Source: Staphylotrichum longicolle (taxonomy: Eukaryota > Ascomycota > Sordariomycetes > Sordariales > Chaetomiaceae). Taken from it: a stretch of 64,000 bases of DNA. A model generated the notes under the pieces. That model was not told the DNA's origin. It worked only from the letters and a program-made list of their open reading frames with translations, and did not search any database. The translations under genes and the position numbers were made by a program. This document shows positions 42,981 through 54,445 of the stretch, in pieces (the stretch's first letter is position 1; every line of letters starts with the position of its first letter). Where the stretch lies: the NCBI GenBank assembly GCA_019096155.1, contig JAHCVI010000004.1:4029308-4093307 (forward strand). Reading direction: 5' to 3'.

Positions 42981-44215
42981 GGTGAAGCCCGAGAAGCCCG
43001 AGACCAGCGAATGATGTGTTGTGCGTCTCTGACCAGCAACCTGCTCGCCCACCGAGACCAGAGGCAGAGAGTGACGAGGCCCCAAAAATATGAGAAGGGG
43101 GGCGAGGCGAGAGGCAGGGATGGGAAGGAAGGACGAGGACTGCCAATTCTCGCCTGTCCGGAATGGTCAGATCGAGGAGGTTTCGCACATGTAATCGGGC
43201 ACAGGTGAGATCCCAGCAGGTTATCTTCTTCGCGTGGACATGCCCTGCGGAGTGACCATGAGAGATCCACCAGAGATCCCTGACTTATCAACGTGGACGC
43301 CGCGGCCTCGGCCCATCTCTTGGGTAGGTCGGCATGTTACCCCTAAACAGACTTCAGTAGGCTCAACCCACCATGTCAGATCATACCCTCCCGCCAATGG
43401 GCCCTTTCTCAGCACCAATGTCTCCGCAGGGCGATGCCGACACAGTGCACGGGTACGGTAGTGGTGATGGTGCCAATGGTGGTGTGTCTTGGCGTAGGCA
43501 ACTGTCAAGAGAGCTCTCTTCCGGGATTCTCGAATCAAGATATGCGAGGTAACGTGAGGAAGTGGGGTGGATGCGGGTTGAGGTTGAAGATCTCGACCAG
43601 GGGTGAGTCGTCTCTCCCCCTGCAATGTACCGGTACGTGCCCATTCTTGGCTGCGGGAGAGTCGCATCGGATGGCAGGGAGGATCCTAGCGTGAGATTAT
43701 AGCGCCGAAGGAGCGAAAAAAATTGTTTGTTGCCTTGGGGGCCAAACTTGTCAGCATCGGCCGGACGGCTCGGCCCCATCGGCCTGGCCTTGAGTAGCCC
43801 ACAAGGGGGGCCGCATCTTGTGGCTATCGGTGGATATCTTACCCCACCCTGCAACTGTCGTGTGATGATGTTAAGATTGGGTTTTGCTGGGGCCCGCTAC
43901 TGCAAGGCACGCGGGAATGTGGAAGCCTGGCGATGCGCTGAATCAGCCACCCCTGGCTCCGGGTATTCGGCGGCAAGGTGGTCGATGGGTCCAATGCCAT
44001 GGTAACATTGACAGCCAGGGTCCGCCGGGGTCAGCGGCACCAATTGCCGACTAACACTAGAGGGACAAACTGTCAGACACTGCGAAAGGACGGCAGTGAA
44101 GACTCTTGGGTCTTCAACCCCACGGCTCCGGGACTCATCCACGGCCACGCCCGTCACTCTCTCGTCGTGGTCTTCCTCTCCTCCCTCTCGCGGGCACTTC
44201 GACGTCTCTTGCAAT
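42981..44215. promoter_or_regulatory. divergent intergenic region, SGNH hydrolase and metalloprotease
   Basis: 1.2 kb between two divergent genes for secreted enzymes. No conserved element was recognised. Short frames here are not supported. Confidence 0.4.
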
Positions 44216-45557
44216 ATGTTGGCCTTCAGCCCCTGTCTTGTTGCCATCATTCTCGCTGCCACCGGCGTCGAGGCTGGCAGCCGGTTATGGCAACCCCGTA
44301 TCACGCACGCGAAGGCGGCCGTCGCGGCGGGCATCGCCGTCCGCGACCTTTCGGGCGTCACTAACATTTACTTCAATGGCACAAACTTCTCGTCTACCCA
44401 ACACGGCCACCAGAAGCGCTACTTCGGCCTCAACACCCCGTCCGGCTCCAGCGACTACCCCCGTCTCTGGCCGAACGGCAACATCGATGCCTGCTTTGAC
44501 ACGGCCACCCACACGCATAACGGCGTAAATGGGGTGTCCACGCGCGACATTCTGTATGACAATCTCATCGCGGCGCGTGAACTCTGGCGGCAAGCCGGGC
44601 TCGACGACAAAGGGGGCAGCTTCCAGTTCAACATCCTTGCCGACAATGACCCCGGGTGTGCCCGGGCGCTGCGGTCCACGCACCTGCTCATTATCTATGC
44701 CGGCGAAAACGTCCGCAAGATGTCCTCGACCGTGGGCGTGATTCAACCCCTGGGCGAACCCGGGGGTACAGGCCCCAGTCTGTATCTCGGCCCCAGCATG
44801 ACCCTCACCGACATTCTAGATATTGGTATGATGAACGTGGTGGCCAACTATGCGCACGAGATGGGCGTAAGTACCTTACCTCCTTGTGTTTCGGCCACAT
44901 GGTCTAATCTTGCGACCACAGCACGTCTGGGGTTTGCACCACGAGCATCAAAATCCCAAGTGGTGGACCACGCCATTCTCCGATACCGAGCGGGACAAGA
45001 TCTATTTCAGCGAGGCCAATTTCCACTGCGAGAACTTGGCCGACTTCGCTGATCATATGGTGGGATATAGCCCGACCGGGCCAGAAGCGTGGAGGTACAC
45101 CAATGAACGGAATAGTCTCTGCCGGAAGCACGCGTACGCAGAGAGGTCAAAGTTCGCCGGCGGAATCAATTACCTGCCGATGGACTCCGAGGGCATGATC
45201 GACGGTGACAAGAGCGAGCCTGACTGGGACTCAATCATGCTTTGTGGGCTTACCTATTCCTCAAACCTTCGGCTAGCCAGTCCAAGTCAACTCTGCTGAC
45301 AGCACATGTTCCCAGATCCAAGCAACGCAGGCGGCAGAACCGTCGGCGGCGTGAAGCAAAACGTCATCACCAAGCCGAACGGTGATCTGATCCAACCCAA
45401 CTCCAAGCCGAGCCAGCAGGACGTGAAGGGCTTGAAAAAGATGTATGGCGTCAAGATTGATAGGGGCTTTATTGGGAACCTGGGGGCTTCAACCAGTAAA
45501 TTTCTCAACAAGGTCAAAACCATCAGGAAGAAGGATCCGGACGCTTCTTGTCTATAA
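44216..45557 (+). CDS. secreted astacin-like zinc metalloprotease, 404 aa
   Basis: Three exons join(44216..44866,44922..45243,45316..45557), all in phase. Intron 1 (55 nt, GTAAGT, TCTAAT, CAG) splits the active site: ...NYAHEMG joined to HVWGLHHEHQNP gives HEMGHVWGLHHEH, a zincin HEXXHXXGXXHE motif like astacins (M12A). Intron 2 (72 nt, GTGGGC...CCCAG) joins SIMLY to PSNAGGRTVGG, restoring the family SxMxY Met-turn region with its Tyr ligand. A signal peptide MLAFSPCLVAIILAATGVEA opens the protein. Conserved Cys (NIDACF, DPGC, FHCENLADF) suggest disulfides. It probably digests extracellular or host protein. The intron 2 donor is weak, so that junction is less sure. Confidence 0.85.
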
Positions 45558-46150
45558 AAGGAGTTTCCACCTGACCAGAATCGGGGACCGGGCTCCAACC
45601 TGCCGCGGGAAAACGTCGAGTTAGGGTCGGAGGTGGCCAAGGCTGTGTTTCAATGCCTAGTAGTATTTACCTACCTGACTTATCAATGTTGATCACGCTT
45701 GGGAGGTAATTCTAGCTCGGGAGTTATCCATTCAAGACACCCACCTATTCACACAACAATGCCTGTTTTGAATCCTCGACGTCGTGTACTTTGAACATGC
45801 CCCTGCCAAGCCAAAATTGCCACCTCTTTTCCCCGCCTAGATCATCGGCTACAGACATAAATCACCTCCTCTCGTTGAAATCAGGTTGAAGCTTAGGCAG
45901 GTAGAGGCCCTTTGCTCTTGTTAAAGGCGAGCCACAGTTTAGACAATAGGGACTCGGCTACGTTACATAAATAGACACTTATTGGATTTGAGTAGAGCAG
46001 AGCTGTGGGAACAGTTAGATGGGGCGTATTTCATGGAAATCTAAACTGCCGTAGGAGCACACGTATGATCAGAGCTCGATGGTGCCCGGTCAATCCCATT
46101 TCCGTGATAAGCTAACCTAAATACATACAGAAAGCACAGCTCATCATCAT
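45558..46150. other. spacer, convergent 3' ends
   Basis: 590 bp between the 3' ends of the metalloprotease and the chitinase. No gene is seen. Confidence 0.4.
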
Positions 46151-48000
46151 CTAGAGGTCATCAAACCGTGTATCAAAGTCGGGGTAGAACATCAAGCTGT
46201 CCGAGAGCACCGACTTGGGCCTTGAGAGATCCGACCCAAGTGCGTTGATCAACGTCCCGTCATCAAGGTCGATCGCCCAAATCATTGTTCTAGTTGTTTC
46301 CAACGGGCAGTTAGCATTCATCTCACACCAAAGAAAGCACACAGCAAAAAGTAGAAACAAGATAAGGGAGGAGAAACTCACCCTCCAAGACACCTCAAGT
46401 TGGCATAATCCAACTTCATCTTCAGCGTCTGCGCATCATCGAAACTAACCCACTGATTCGAATCCCACGTCAATCTTGACCGCGCCGCCTGATCCGTCGT
46501 GACAGTCGCCCCATTAGCAATAATGGTGTTAATCTCAGCAGCAGACAACACGCCCGGCGTGCCGGACACGTGCCGCCGCGAGCACCATCAGTAAATTCAC
46601 AGCCAGAGTGCATGCACGACGACGATTTCATGGTGAAGCTGCGGCCGTAGAAGCCCAGGCCCATGACCACGCGGCCCGGGTTGATGTTGTTGCGCCAGAG
46701 TAGCTCCAGTCCGAGCTGGATTTCGGTCAGGTTGGTGTGCGCAAAGGCGTACGGGCCGATGGACTTGACGGTGGAGTCCCAGGTGCCGTGGATGTCGTAG
46801 GTCATGACGTTAAACCAGTCGAGGTGTGGCTCGAGGTTGTTGAGGTTGAAGCCTCGGAGGTACCAGTACGAGGAAGGCTAAAGGGCGTCAGCATGTTTGG
46901 AATTTTGTGGCAACTGGCACGGGTTCGGTTCGGCTTGTTTACCAGCGTGATTGAGAGACCGTACGACTTGCCGGTCTGGTTGAGACGCTCCCGCAAGCGG
47001 CGGACGAGGGTCACAAAGTTGTCGTAGTCGGCCGGGACGCCGCCACGGTCATCAGCAGCGGGATACTCCCAGTCGAGATCGACGCCGTCAAAGTTGTGGC
47101 GGATCATGAAAGTGATGAGCGATTCGAAGAAGGCGTCTTGCGCAGTGGTGGACGCAGCCAGGTCGGAGAAAGTGGTGCGGTACGGGCCGGGGTCGTTCAT
47201 GGACCAGCCACCGATGGCTGGAGAGAGATTGGTCATTATGGGCTGGATTTGTATGTTTGTGTTCGGGGATCGCGCAACATACCAATCCAGACCTTAAGAT
47301 TTATGTCCTTCTTCTTCAGAGCCGTAACCCGGTCGTACAGGGCAGCGGTACTCGGGGCCATGTCCTCGACGTGGAATGTCGTTGGGTTCACAAGGGCAAA
47401 CGCGAAGTTGATGTGCGTATAATACCCCAGTGGGATGCCCTCCGGCGCCATGCCTGCCAAATTCGTTAGCCGTTGGCCCGTGAAAGGCTTCAGGGGATAG
47501 CTTGAACTCACGTCCACAGGATCTATCAAGGTTCCACCCCTCGTAATACCCAATAGTCCTCTGGTCGGCACTCTTGCCGCCAGGGCAATTGGGCGAAGGA
47601 ACCGTCTTTCCGTCGCAAAAGTCTGGGGTAGTTCCGCAGAAACCAAACTTTGAACAGCAGACATTGAGCGGGCACTTTGTGGCCTGCGACCACTGCGCTC
47701 CCCAGCCCGGGTCACACTCAGACTTGGCATTGCACTCGCTGGTGCAGTTTCCTGGCGCACAAAACGTCGGGCCCATGCCACAGACGCCCATGCCCGTGGT
47801 CGGGTCTCTGCAGATATTGTTAGCATGACATGTTCGAGGGAACAAGAACAGACGGGAGGAACTTACAGTGGGCCGCAGCATCCTAATGAGCAGTGCTTGG
47901 TGGCAGAGCAGGTATAGTCAGGCGTGCTCTGTGTGAGAATGGGCTGGACGAGTAGGAGCAGAAGCCCCCCTAGGAGGAGGGCAGCGAGTCTGGTGAGCAT
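46151..48000 (-). CDS. secreted GH18 chitinase with chitin-binding type-1 domains
   Basis: Six exons: complement(join(46151..46289,46382..46877,46943..47217,47283..47453,47512..47807,47867..48000)). The five introns are 92, 65, 65, 58 and 59 nt in coordinate order, all GT-AG. A signal peptide (MLTRLAALLLGGLLLLLVQP) leads to Cys-rich chitin-binding segments (CSATKHCSLGCCGPL; KCPLNVCCSKFGFCGTTPDF). The GH18 domain follows with KVWIAIGGWSMND and the catalytic DxxDxDxE motif FDGVDLDWEYP, then MGLGFYGRSF. Cleaves chitin; the layout matches the class V, killer-toxin-like subgroup C. In exon 5 the frame breaks once at about 46568 (GARGGTC to SGTPGVLSAAEI) where a single base is missing, though everything else fits, so an assembly indel is likely. 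Divergent from the LysM gene. Confidence 0.9.
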
Positions 48001-49391
48001 GATGGCCGAGGCTGCGAGTGTTTTGTCACTGGCAAGGACAACCGAGAGCCAGACCAGAGAGAGCAAACAACGAGACGGATATTCGAGGGGACGCCCGACT
48101 TGTCAAGTTGGGGTCACCGAATCTCAGGGTGGGATGAGGCAAAGAGGACGGGACTTGGAAATATTAGGGAGGGGCGATAATGATGGCTGCGGTCAGATCA
48201 TGAGTAGCGCGAGGTCGCAGCGACGTCCTCGGTTGGAGAACGAGACGAACAGGAGTTGAACGTGTGGGTTGTAAAAAGAGGATATGCTTGGTGATAGACC
48301 CTAACCCTGCCACTCTGCACCTGAGCGCTCACAACGTCAGGTTTGCCAAGAGAAATCGGCTGGACCAATGGCATCAGATTTACGAGATCTGCCTGGGAAA
48401 TCAGATGTAGAAACGGCAAATATCGATACTGCTAGTGCTGAGGGGGGTGGGGGGCGATGAGTACACCAACCGCCAGATGGAACGGGGGTGTTGTTTTCGG
48501 ACCCTTCACGTACTGGTACCTTGCCTTCATCAGGGGTAACCCCCGGACAAGGGACGAGCCGCGGGGCGGGAGGCCCACTTCGAGCCGGACCCGCCCACTA
48601 CGAATAGCACCGTTCGGATGAGCGTGAGCCTCGCGAAGCTTGGCGTCAGCCCTGCCCTTAGACTCGGCAAGGGTTGGAGGCCCAGGGTTGCAATAGGCAG
48701 CCGCTTGAAGGGTTCGTTAGTTTCCGTCTCAATTCCGTCCCCGGATCTCCCGCTCACGCTTCCGCTGTCTCCATCCTGGCGGTGCCAACTCCCGGGGTCT
48801 GAGTCGGGGCGCTGACTGAGTACCACACCCATTAACGCAGGAACCGAGGCTACAATGTAACCTGCCAGAACCTCGACTTGTGTGGAGATTTCTTTGTCCA
48901 GTAAAGGGGCCAATTGCAACTCAGGAATGGGAGGCCACGTTTGGCCGCCGCCGTTCCGCGTCAAGGCACCACCACGATGGTGGCCTTAGGATTACTCAGA
49001 TTTGGGACTATTGACGCAAAAGACTCGACACAGTGTGAACGAAAGCCCTGGATTCGGCGTGTTCGCCGAGGGCATCATCATGGGGCCACCATCAATAAAC
49101 TTGTGATCGGAGATTGCTCGGCTGACCCTGCACCATCCCAACAGGAGCCGATGCAGCCAGGACGTTCCGTGACTAAGAGGTTCGTGTGAGCATCGCAACT
49201 TCGCTCTCTCTAGGTTGCCGCTTTTCCTAGAAGGTCAAGCTCGCAGGGTCAACGCAGTCGCCTCGCTCTCTCGCTGTCCGTGCTCTCGTGCGGGCTTCTT
49301 GACGACGAGCCTTCTCTTTCAAGTTCGGTCCCTACCCTGGGTCGCTCTGAGTCTGGCTTCTTCGAGGTCAGGGCCTGACGCTCATTCTCCC
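48001..49391. promoter_or_regulatory. shared divergent promoter of chitinase and LysM gene
   Basis: 1.39 kb between the two divergent ATGs. This head-to-head order of a subgroup C chitinase and a LysM protein recurs in filamentous fungi, and co-regulation is commonly inferred for it. No specific operator was recognised. Confidence 0.55.
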
Positions 49392-51687
49392 ATGATGTCC
49401 TCGTCCTCGGTGTCTACGGCGGCTGCCATCGCCCTCAGTCTCCTCCTGTTGGCGCCGGCCACTCAAGCACAAGACTATTTCCCTGGCGCTCCAACGTTCC
49501 CAAACACCGTATCAAACTGCAACTTGTACCACACAGTCGTCGACGGAGAGGGCTGCTGGTCCATCACCCAGACGTTCGGCATCACTCTCGCCCAATTCTA
49601 CGCGTGGAATCCAGACATTACCAATGACTGCGGCACCAACTTCTGGCCCGGGTATGCCTATTGCGTGGGAGTCGGTGCAGCCCCTCCGAACAGTCTGGGT
49701 TCTGTCGTGCCGACCTGTTTGTGCAGTACGACCGGCATCCCGAGCACCACCAGCACCACACGCACGAGCAGCACGACGACGGCGTCCGGAACCACTTCAT
49801 CTGAAACCTCCTCGACTGGAACTGCATCGTCCGGAACCACTTCGTCTACCGTGGCGAGCAACACAGAACCGTATACGACCTCGCACCCCATCACCAACTA
49901 CACCATCATCGCGACAACTGTGGCCACGACGTTTCCCCCATCAAAGACCCAGGCCGGCCAGGCAGCCAACTGTATCGACTGGTATCTTGTGTCGGCACGG
50001 GACACTTGCGATAGCATCGTCGCCAGCAATTCCTGGTTGACCAAGGCCCAGCTGTATGTGCCCCTATTCATTGCCCTGACTAGAAAGCGCACTTCTCTGA
50101 CTGATTTTCCAGCGTCGAGTGGAATCCGGCCATCGACTCAGACTGCTCTGGGCTGTACGACGGCTGGTGGGTGTGCATCAGTGTCCGCCCTGCGTCTAAT
50201 GATCCCGGCATTGTCTGGATTACTACCAGCGCGGGGACCGCCAGCATCCCCACTGTCACAGGAACTTACACCCCTACGACCATCACACCTGTCGACGCCA
50301 GTTTTACCGCAACGCCGGTGCAAGACGGTATTGTCAGTGGCTGCAAGGCATTTTACCTGGCCAAGGATGTGAGTGCCGCTGTTCCCTGGTTTATCTGTTC
50401 CGACTTCCTTCTTCGCGTGATACACTTGGCACTCTAACACTCTACAGGGCGATACCTGCTACTCGGTGGTAGACGGCGTCTACTTGACCGAGACTGACTT
50501 CTACACCTGGAACCCTGCACTCAATGGCGTCTGCACTGGTCTCTGGGTCAACTACTGGTACTGCGTCGTTGGCCCCAACGGCATCACGGCCATGCCGCCC
50601 ACCGTAACCATTCCCCCGCTTGCCCTGCCACCTAACCAGATCAGCACCTGCAACCGGTGGTACCAGCGAGACGGCGAGTCGTGTGCTGAGCTGGCCGCCA
50701 TCTTTGTGACCTTCTCGGAGGCTGATTTCAAGACTTGGAACCCCAACGTCGGGTCGACATGCAGTAACCTTGTGGACCACTTGTGGTACTGCGTCGGAAT
50801 TCCGGGGACGCCGACGACGAGGTCGGCTCCAGTGCAGACGACAAATGTGCCAAACGCCACGCCAACGCAAGCGGGAATGACGTCTCAGTGTTCAAAGTTG
50901 TGGCTGGTTGGGCCGTGAGTAACCCTTGAGTGTCGCACCCTTGTCGATTCAGGGGTAGGCTAACTGATCCCCAATAGGAGTGACTCATGCAACTCCATCG
51001 AGACAGCAAACGGTATCACCGAGGCACAGTTCCTCCAATGGAACCCTGCTCTCGGCACGACGTCGTGCGCTCTCACGAGGGACTATTATGTCTGCGTCTC
51101 TGTCACTGGACCGGCGGTCCCCATCACCACCGGTGCCACTTCCTCCGGGCCAACTACGGTCACCGGGAGCACAACAGCGACAGGCACTAGCACCAAGAGC
51201 ACAACTGCCACGGGGACCTCCAGTTCAACTGCTACTGGGACGTCGACTTCGCGCCCTGCGTCGAGCACCACGACGACACCAGCGACAACCACGATTGCCA
51301 CGTCCACTGGAAGCGGCCCCATTACCACGCCGACTCCTATCAGGGTATGATTGCCTCTCCCCTTTGATTTGAATTACTACACCAAGAACCGCACTTATAA
51401 CTTTCCATTAGGCCGGTATGATCGCCGGGTGCCGCCGGTTCTACTGGGCCGAAGACGGCGACGGATGTTGGGCCATTGCCAACTCCGCTGGTATTGACCT
51501 GAAGTATGTATTCCCTCGCTGAAAGTGAAACCAAACGAGTCATGCTAACCTGGCTGATAGCGACTTCTACACGTGGAATCCTGCGATTGGAACCGACTGT
51601 GGTGGGCTGTGGCTGGGATACTACTACTGTATCGGCATCGCCGGGCCTGTGACGACGATTTCAACGGGCGCCCCAGTTCCTACCTGA
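49392..51687 (+). CDS. secreted protein with six LysM domains, 656 aa
   Basis: Six exons: join(49392..50053,50113..50368,50448..50914,50978..51344,51412..51503,51561..51687), 1971 nt with every phase matching. The signal peptide is MMSSSSVSTAAAIALSLLLL. Six LysM modules each end in the WNP...C..L...Y.YC(V/I) pattern: AQFYAWNPDITNDC, VEWNPAIDSDC, DFYTWNPALNGVC, DFKTWNPNVGSTC, QFLQWNPALGTTSC and DFYTWNPAIGTDC. Thr/Ser-rich linkers follow modules 1 and 5. LysM binds chitin oligomers; such proteins shield hyphae or hide chitin from host receptors, and others accompany chitinases. There is no catalytic domain. Intron positions inside modules are conserved between LysM2 and LysM6, consistent with module duplication. 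Confidence 0.93.
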
Positions 51688-51910
51688 GGGCAGTGACAAT
51701 GGTTGCCGTGGCCTCTATCGTCTCTCACTTAGCTATTCAACAAAATACTCTTTGTTGTGTGCTTTTATGTGCGCTTTCAACCCATCCAAAGTACCAAGTC
51801 TGCCACGCCAGCTGTCAATGTTTTCTGAACTTCCAGATCTTCTCCGCTCAACCCAGTTGAACCACTGAGAGCTTGGAGGATCCAAGGCCGCCCGTTCCGA
51901 TCTCCCCACA

Positions 51911-52380
51911 CTAATGCAGAATCCCCGCCTGCGCGCTCTCCAGCCCCGCCGAACTAGCCGTCGCCGCCGCCATGACGGCCACGGCCGCGATCTTGGTCTG
52001 TCCTTCGCTGTTCACCGCCGTCGCGTATGCGACTCTCGCCGTGTATCGCGTCAGGTTCGCCACCTCCTCCACTATCGCTGCAGAGCGGTCGTTGTCCGCT
52101 GGGGGGCGGCTAATTCCATGAAGTGCCACGCCGTGCAGAACAGCGAGGGGATGACGCAAGTCGCGTTGATGAAGGCGGCCGTGCCGTGCGGGTCCCGCTG
52201 TGCGGAGGGGGCAGCGCCGCCGCCACCACCGCCGGCAGGGGACGGGGAGGAACCGCCCCCCTCCTGGGGTTGAGCCGCCAGCACCAGTACCGGTGCCAGT
52301 GCCACTACCACCATTATCCAATTTGCCCGTGCCGTCCCCAATCTTGCTCTGGACCCATCCCTTGCCGAGATTACCAAATC
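51911..52380 (-). pseudogene. uncharacterised gene remnant
   Basis: Minus-strand coding-like pieces in two frames: GTAAFINATCVIPSLFCTAW and HFMELAAPQRTTTALQ, then IVEEVANLTRYTARVAYATA and SEGQTKIAAVAVMAAATASS to a stop at 51911. Helical and Ala-rich. The family is not recognised. The join requires a frame change near 52080. Confidence 0.35.
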
Positions 52381-53270
52381 TGAGCAGCCAATCGTGCAGT
52401 TTGTTCACGAATCAGTACGGGACTTCTTAGTGAAGGATAAAGGCCTCCAGGAGTTGTGGCCTGAACTCGGGTTCGAATGGGAGGGTTTTAGCCACGAGAG
52501 GTTCAGATGCTGTTGTGTTAGGTATCTAAAACTTTCAAGGATACAGGCGATCGTCAACGGCCCCGAGGCCAGAGCTGCACGGGACAGGCTGGCCCAAAAA
52601 TACTCATTCTTGAAGTATGCCAGCCAGCACGTCCTCCACCATGCCGACGCCGCTGCGCTTGTGGTTCTCAAGCCGACTTCCTGTCTCAATTCTTTGCTTC
52701 AGCTGGGATCGGGGTGCTCAACTTCTTCAAGGGCTACATAGCGCGGAGGTATGGCGTTCATGCGACCCCTCTCTACGTCTTCGCAGACAAAGGACTGGAA
52801 AACCTCATTCGCACACAAATGGAACAGGAGTCTGCGGAAAATAAGTCTGCTGCTTATCACCCCGGGGAACGGTACGAGTATCCCTTTTTTGCCGCATTGG
52901 CCAACAGCCACAAAGGCGCGGTGGCTGCACTTTTGGGGTTACCTTCAACCACGATGGCGTCGATATCACTGAAGGTTTGGAGGGTAGGTATTATTTGATG
53001 GATTACGAAGGCCTAACGCCGTTGTCGTGGGCTGCTTAAGAGGGTAGACTGAGCATTGTGAAGTTGTTGATTCAGGGAGGGGCAGACCTTGACGGAATGG
53101 ACAGGAAAGGATATACGCCACTCAACCGGGCTCTAGCGAACGGCCACGAGGCCGTTGTGCGGCTTCTCATCGACAAAGGGGCGAACGTCAACGCTCATGA
53201 TAAGCAGGGACAGACGACACTGATATGGGCCTCACAGAATGGCCACGAGGCGGTCGCTCGGCTTCTTTAG
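52300..53270 (+). pseudogene. NACHT-ankyrin protein relic
   Basis: Plus strand: PSLAEITKSEQPIVQFVHES then VRDFLVKDKGLQELWPELGF, the conserved region after the NACHT ATPase in fungal NACHT-ankyrin (NLR-like) proteins. Then YSFLKYASQHVLHHADAAAL and, after a frameshift near 52700, a linker (ATPLYVFADKGLENLIRTQM). Ankyrin repeats follow (GRLSIVKLLIQGGADLDGMD, GYTPLNRALANGHEAVVRLL, TTLIWASQNGHEAVARLL). Stops at about 53037 (TAA) and 53268 (TAG). The NACHT P-loop part is missing. Confidence 0.8.
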
Positions 53271-53273
53271 TGA

Positions 53274-53382
53274 GACTTGCCAAGTTCTCGTAAGGCTCCC
53301 ATGTCTCCTCTCCACCTTTCCACTTCACAAGGAGTTCCAGGCCGCCGTCATCCAGCCTCCTGTCGCCACAGATCTCCTCTCC
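53274..53382 (-). pseudogene. chromodomain relic
   Basis: Minus strand EEICGDRRLDDGGLELLVKW then KGGEETWEPYENLASL fits the chromodomain core (ERI...R...G..EYLVKWKGY...TWEP..NL), with the aromatic cage partly replaced. It may come from a chromodomain protein or a chromodomain-bearing retrotransposon. No integrase or other domain is beside it. Confidence 0.6.
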
Positions 53383-54099
53383 CAGGAACTCTTCCCCCCC
53401 GCCGTCGTCGCCAACAACTGGGAAGAGCGCCCGAAAGTGATCAGACCACTGTCGAGACCCGCTTCGAGAGGGATCGGCGGTTTTGAGCTTGGTGTGATAT
53501 CTTACCTCAATGGCACCATGCTCCAAGTGAATTGCGCCCTCACGCATGCAAAAATATGAAGTTGACAGGGACGTGAATTTAGCCAGGCTCTGAGGTGCCC
53601 GACCCCTGTGCATCATGAAGTTCGAGACAGTGATGCCCAGAGAGAGACGTTGAGTAAGAGGTGCGTTTCTCCAGCGGTGCGAGAGAAAGCTGAGATGGGG
53701 AGGAACTCAGCTCAGTTGGCTGCCTCGTGCGGCGGACATTGCGGCCCTGGCTGACCCCGCACCAGAATGTTGGGCGATTTTGGTGCCCTTAAGCCATCGA
53801 GCCTCAGCCGCAAGCCGACACTGCGGCGTTAAACAGTCCAGAGCGATCATTTGCGAGACGAATGACGCAAAGTGGATTCAACGGTGCTTCTGAACCCAGC
53901 GTAACACGGACATATCGTGAACATCAGCGACATGGTCTCTGATCCTGACGACCAGCCAAGGAGCAAGCATGCCATTTCCACCCCGCTTTCCACTTTGGAG
54001 AGCGTGGACCCGAGGCGGCGCGCCCCGTCCCGCGCCTCCACCATGTGGGTGTGATGGTGTGGAGGAAAAGGCAGTGGTGGGCCGACTGGAAGATGGAGG

Positions 54100-54299
54100 G
54101 GCATCCAGAAGTGGGGCACCGGCAACATAATATGGGACGGAATATGCTGCATCTGACGGCGGAGATGAAGGCATGGGTTGAGGCGTTCAAGAGTGTGGTC
54201 GAGATGGGGATGGATCCGATGGAACTGGATGTAATGCAAAGAACAGCTCTGGATGTGGCGGCTGCATGTGAAAATGAGGAGATCCTGGGGGTTGTTTGA
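54100..54299 (+). pseudogene. ankyrin-type C-terminal relic
   Basis: Plus frame HNMGRNMLHLTAEMKAWVEA then FKSVVEMGMDPMELDVMQRT and ALDVAAACENEEILGVV, with a G.N.LHL..E..... and .D..G.TALDVAAA.....IL pattern of terminal ankyrin repeats. Probably belongs with the NACHT-ankyrin relic to its left. Confidence 0.5.
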
Positions 54300-54445
54300 G
54301 AGGGTGAGGAGAACAAGGTAAGAAGGCAGAGATGGAGGAGTACGAGTTCTGAACATGCTGCAGACTGCTAGCCAGATGCCAAAATCAAGGAATAGTAGAG
54401 AAACAAGGCCTGTCTACTAGCACTCCACTTGAAATTACAGCTCCC

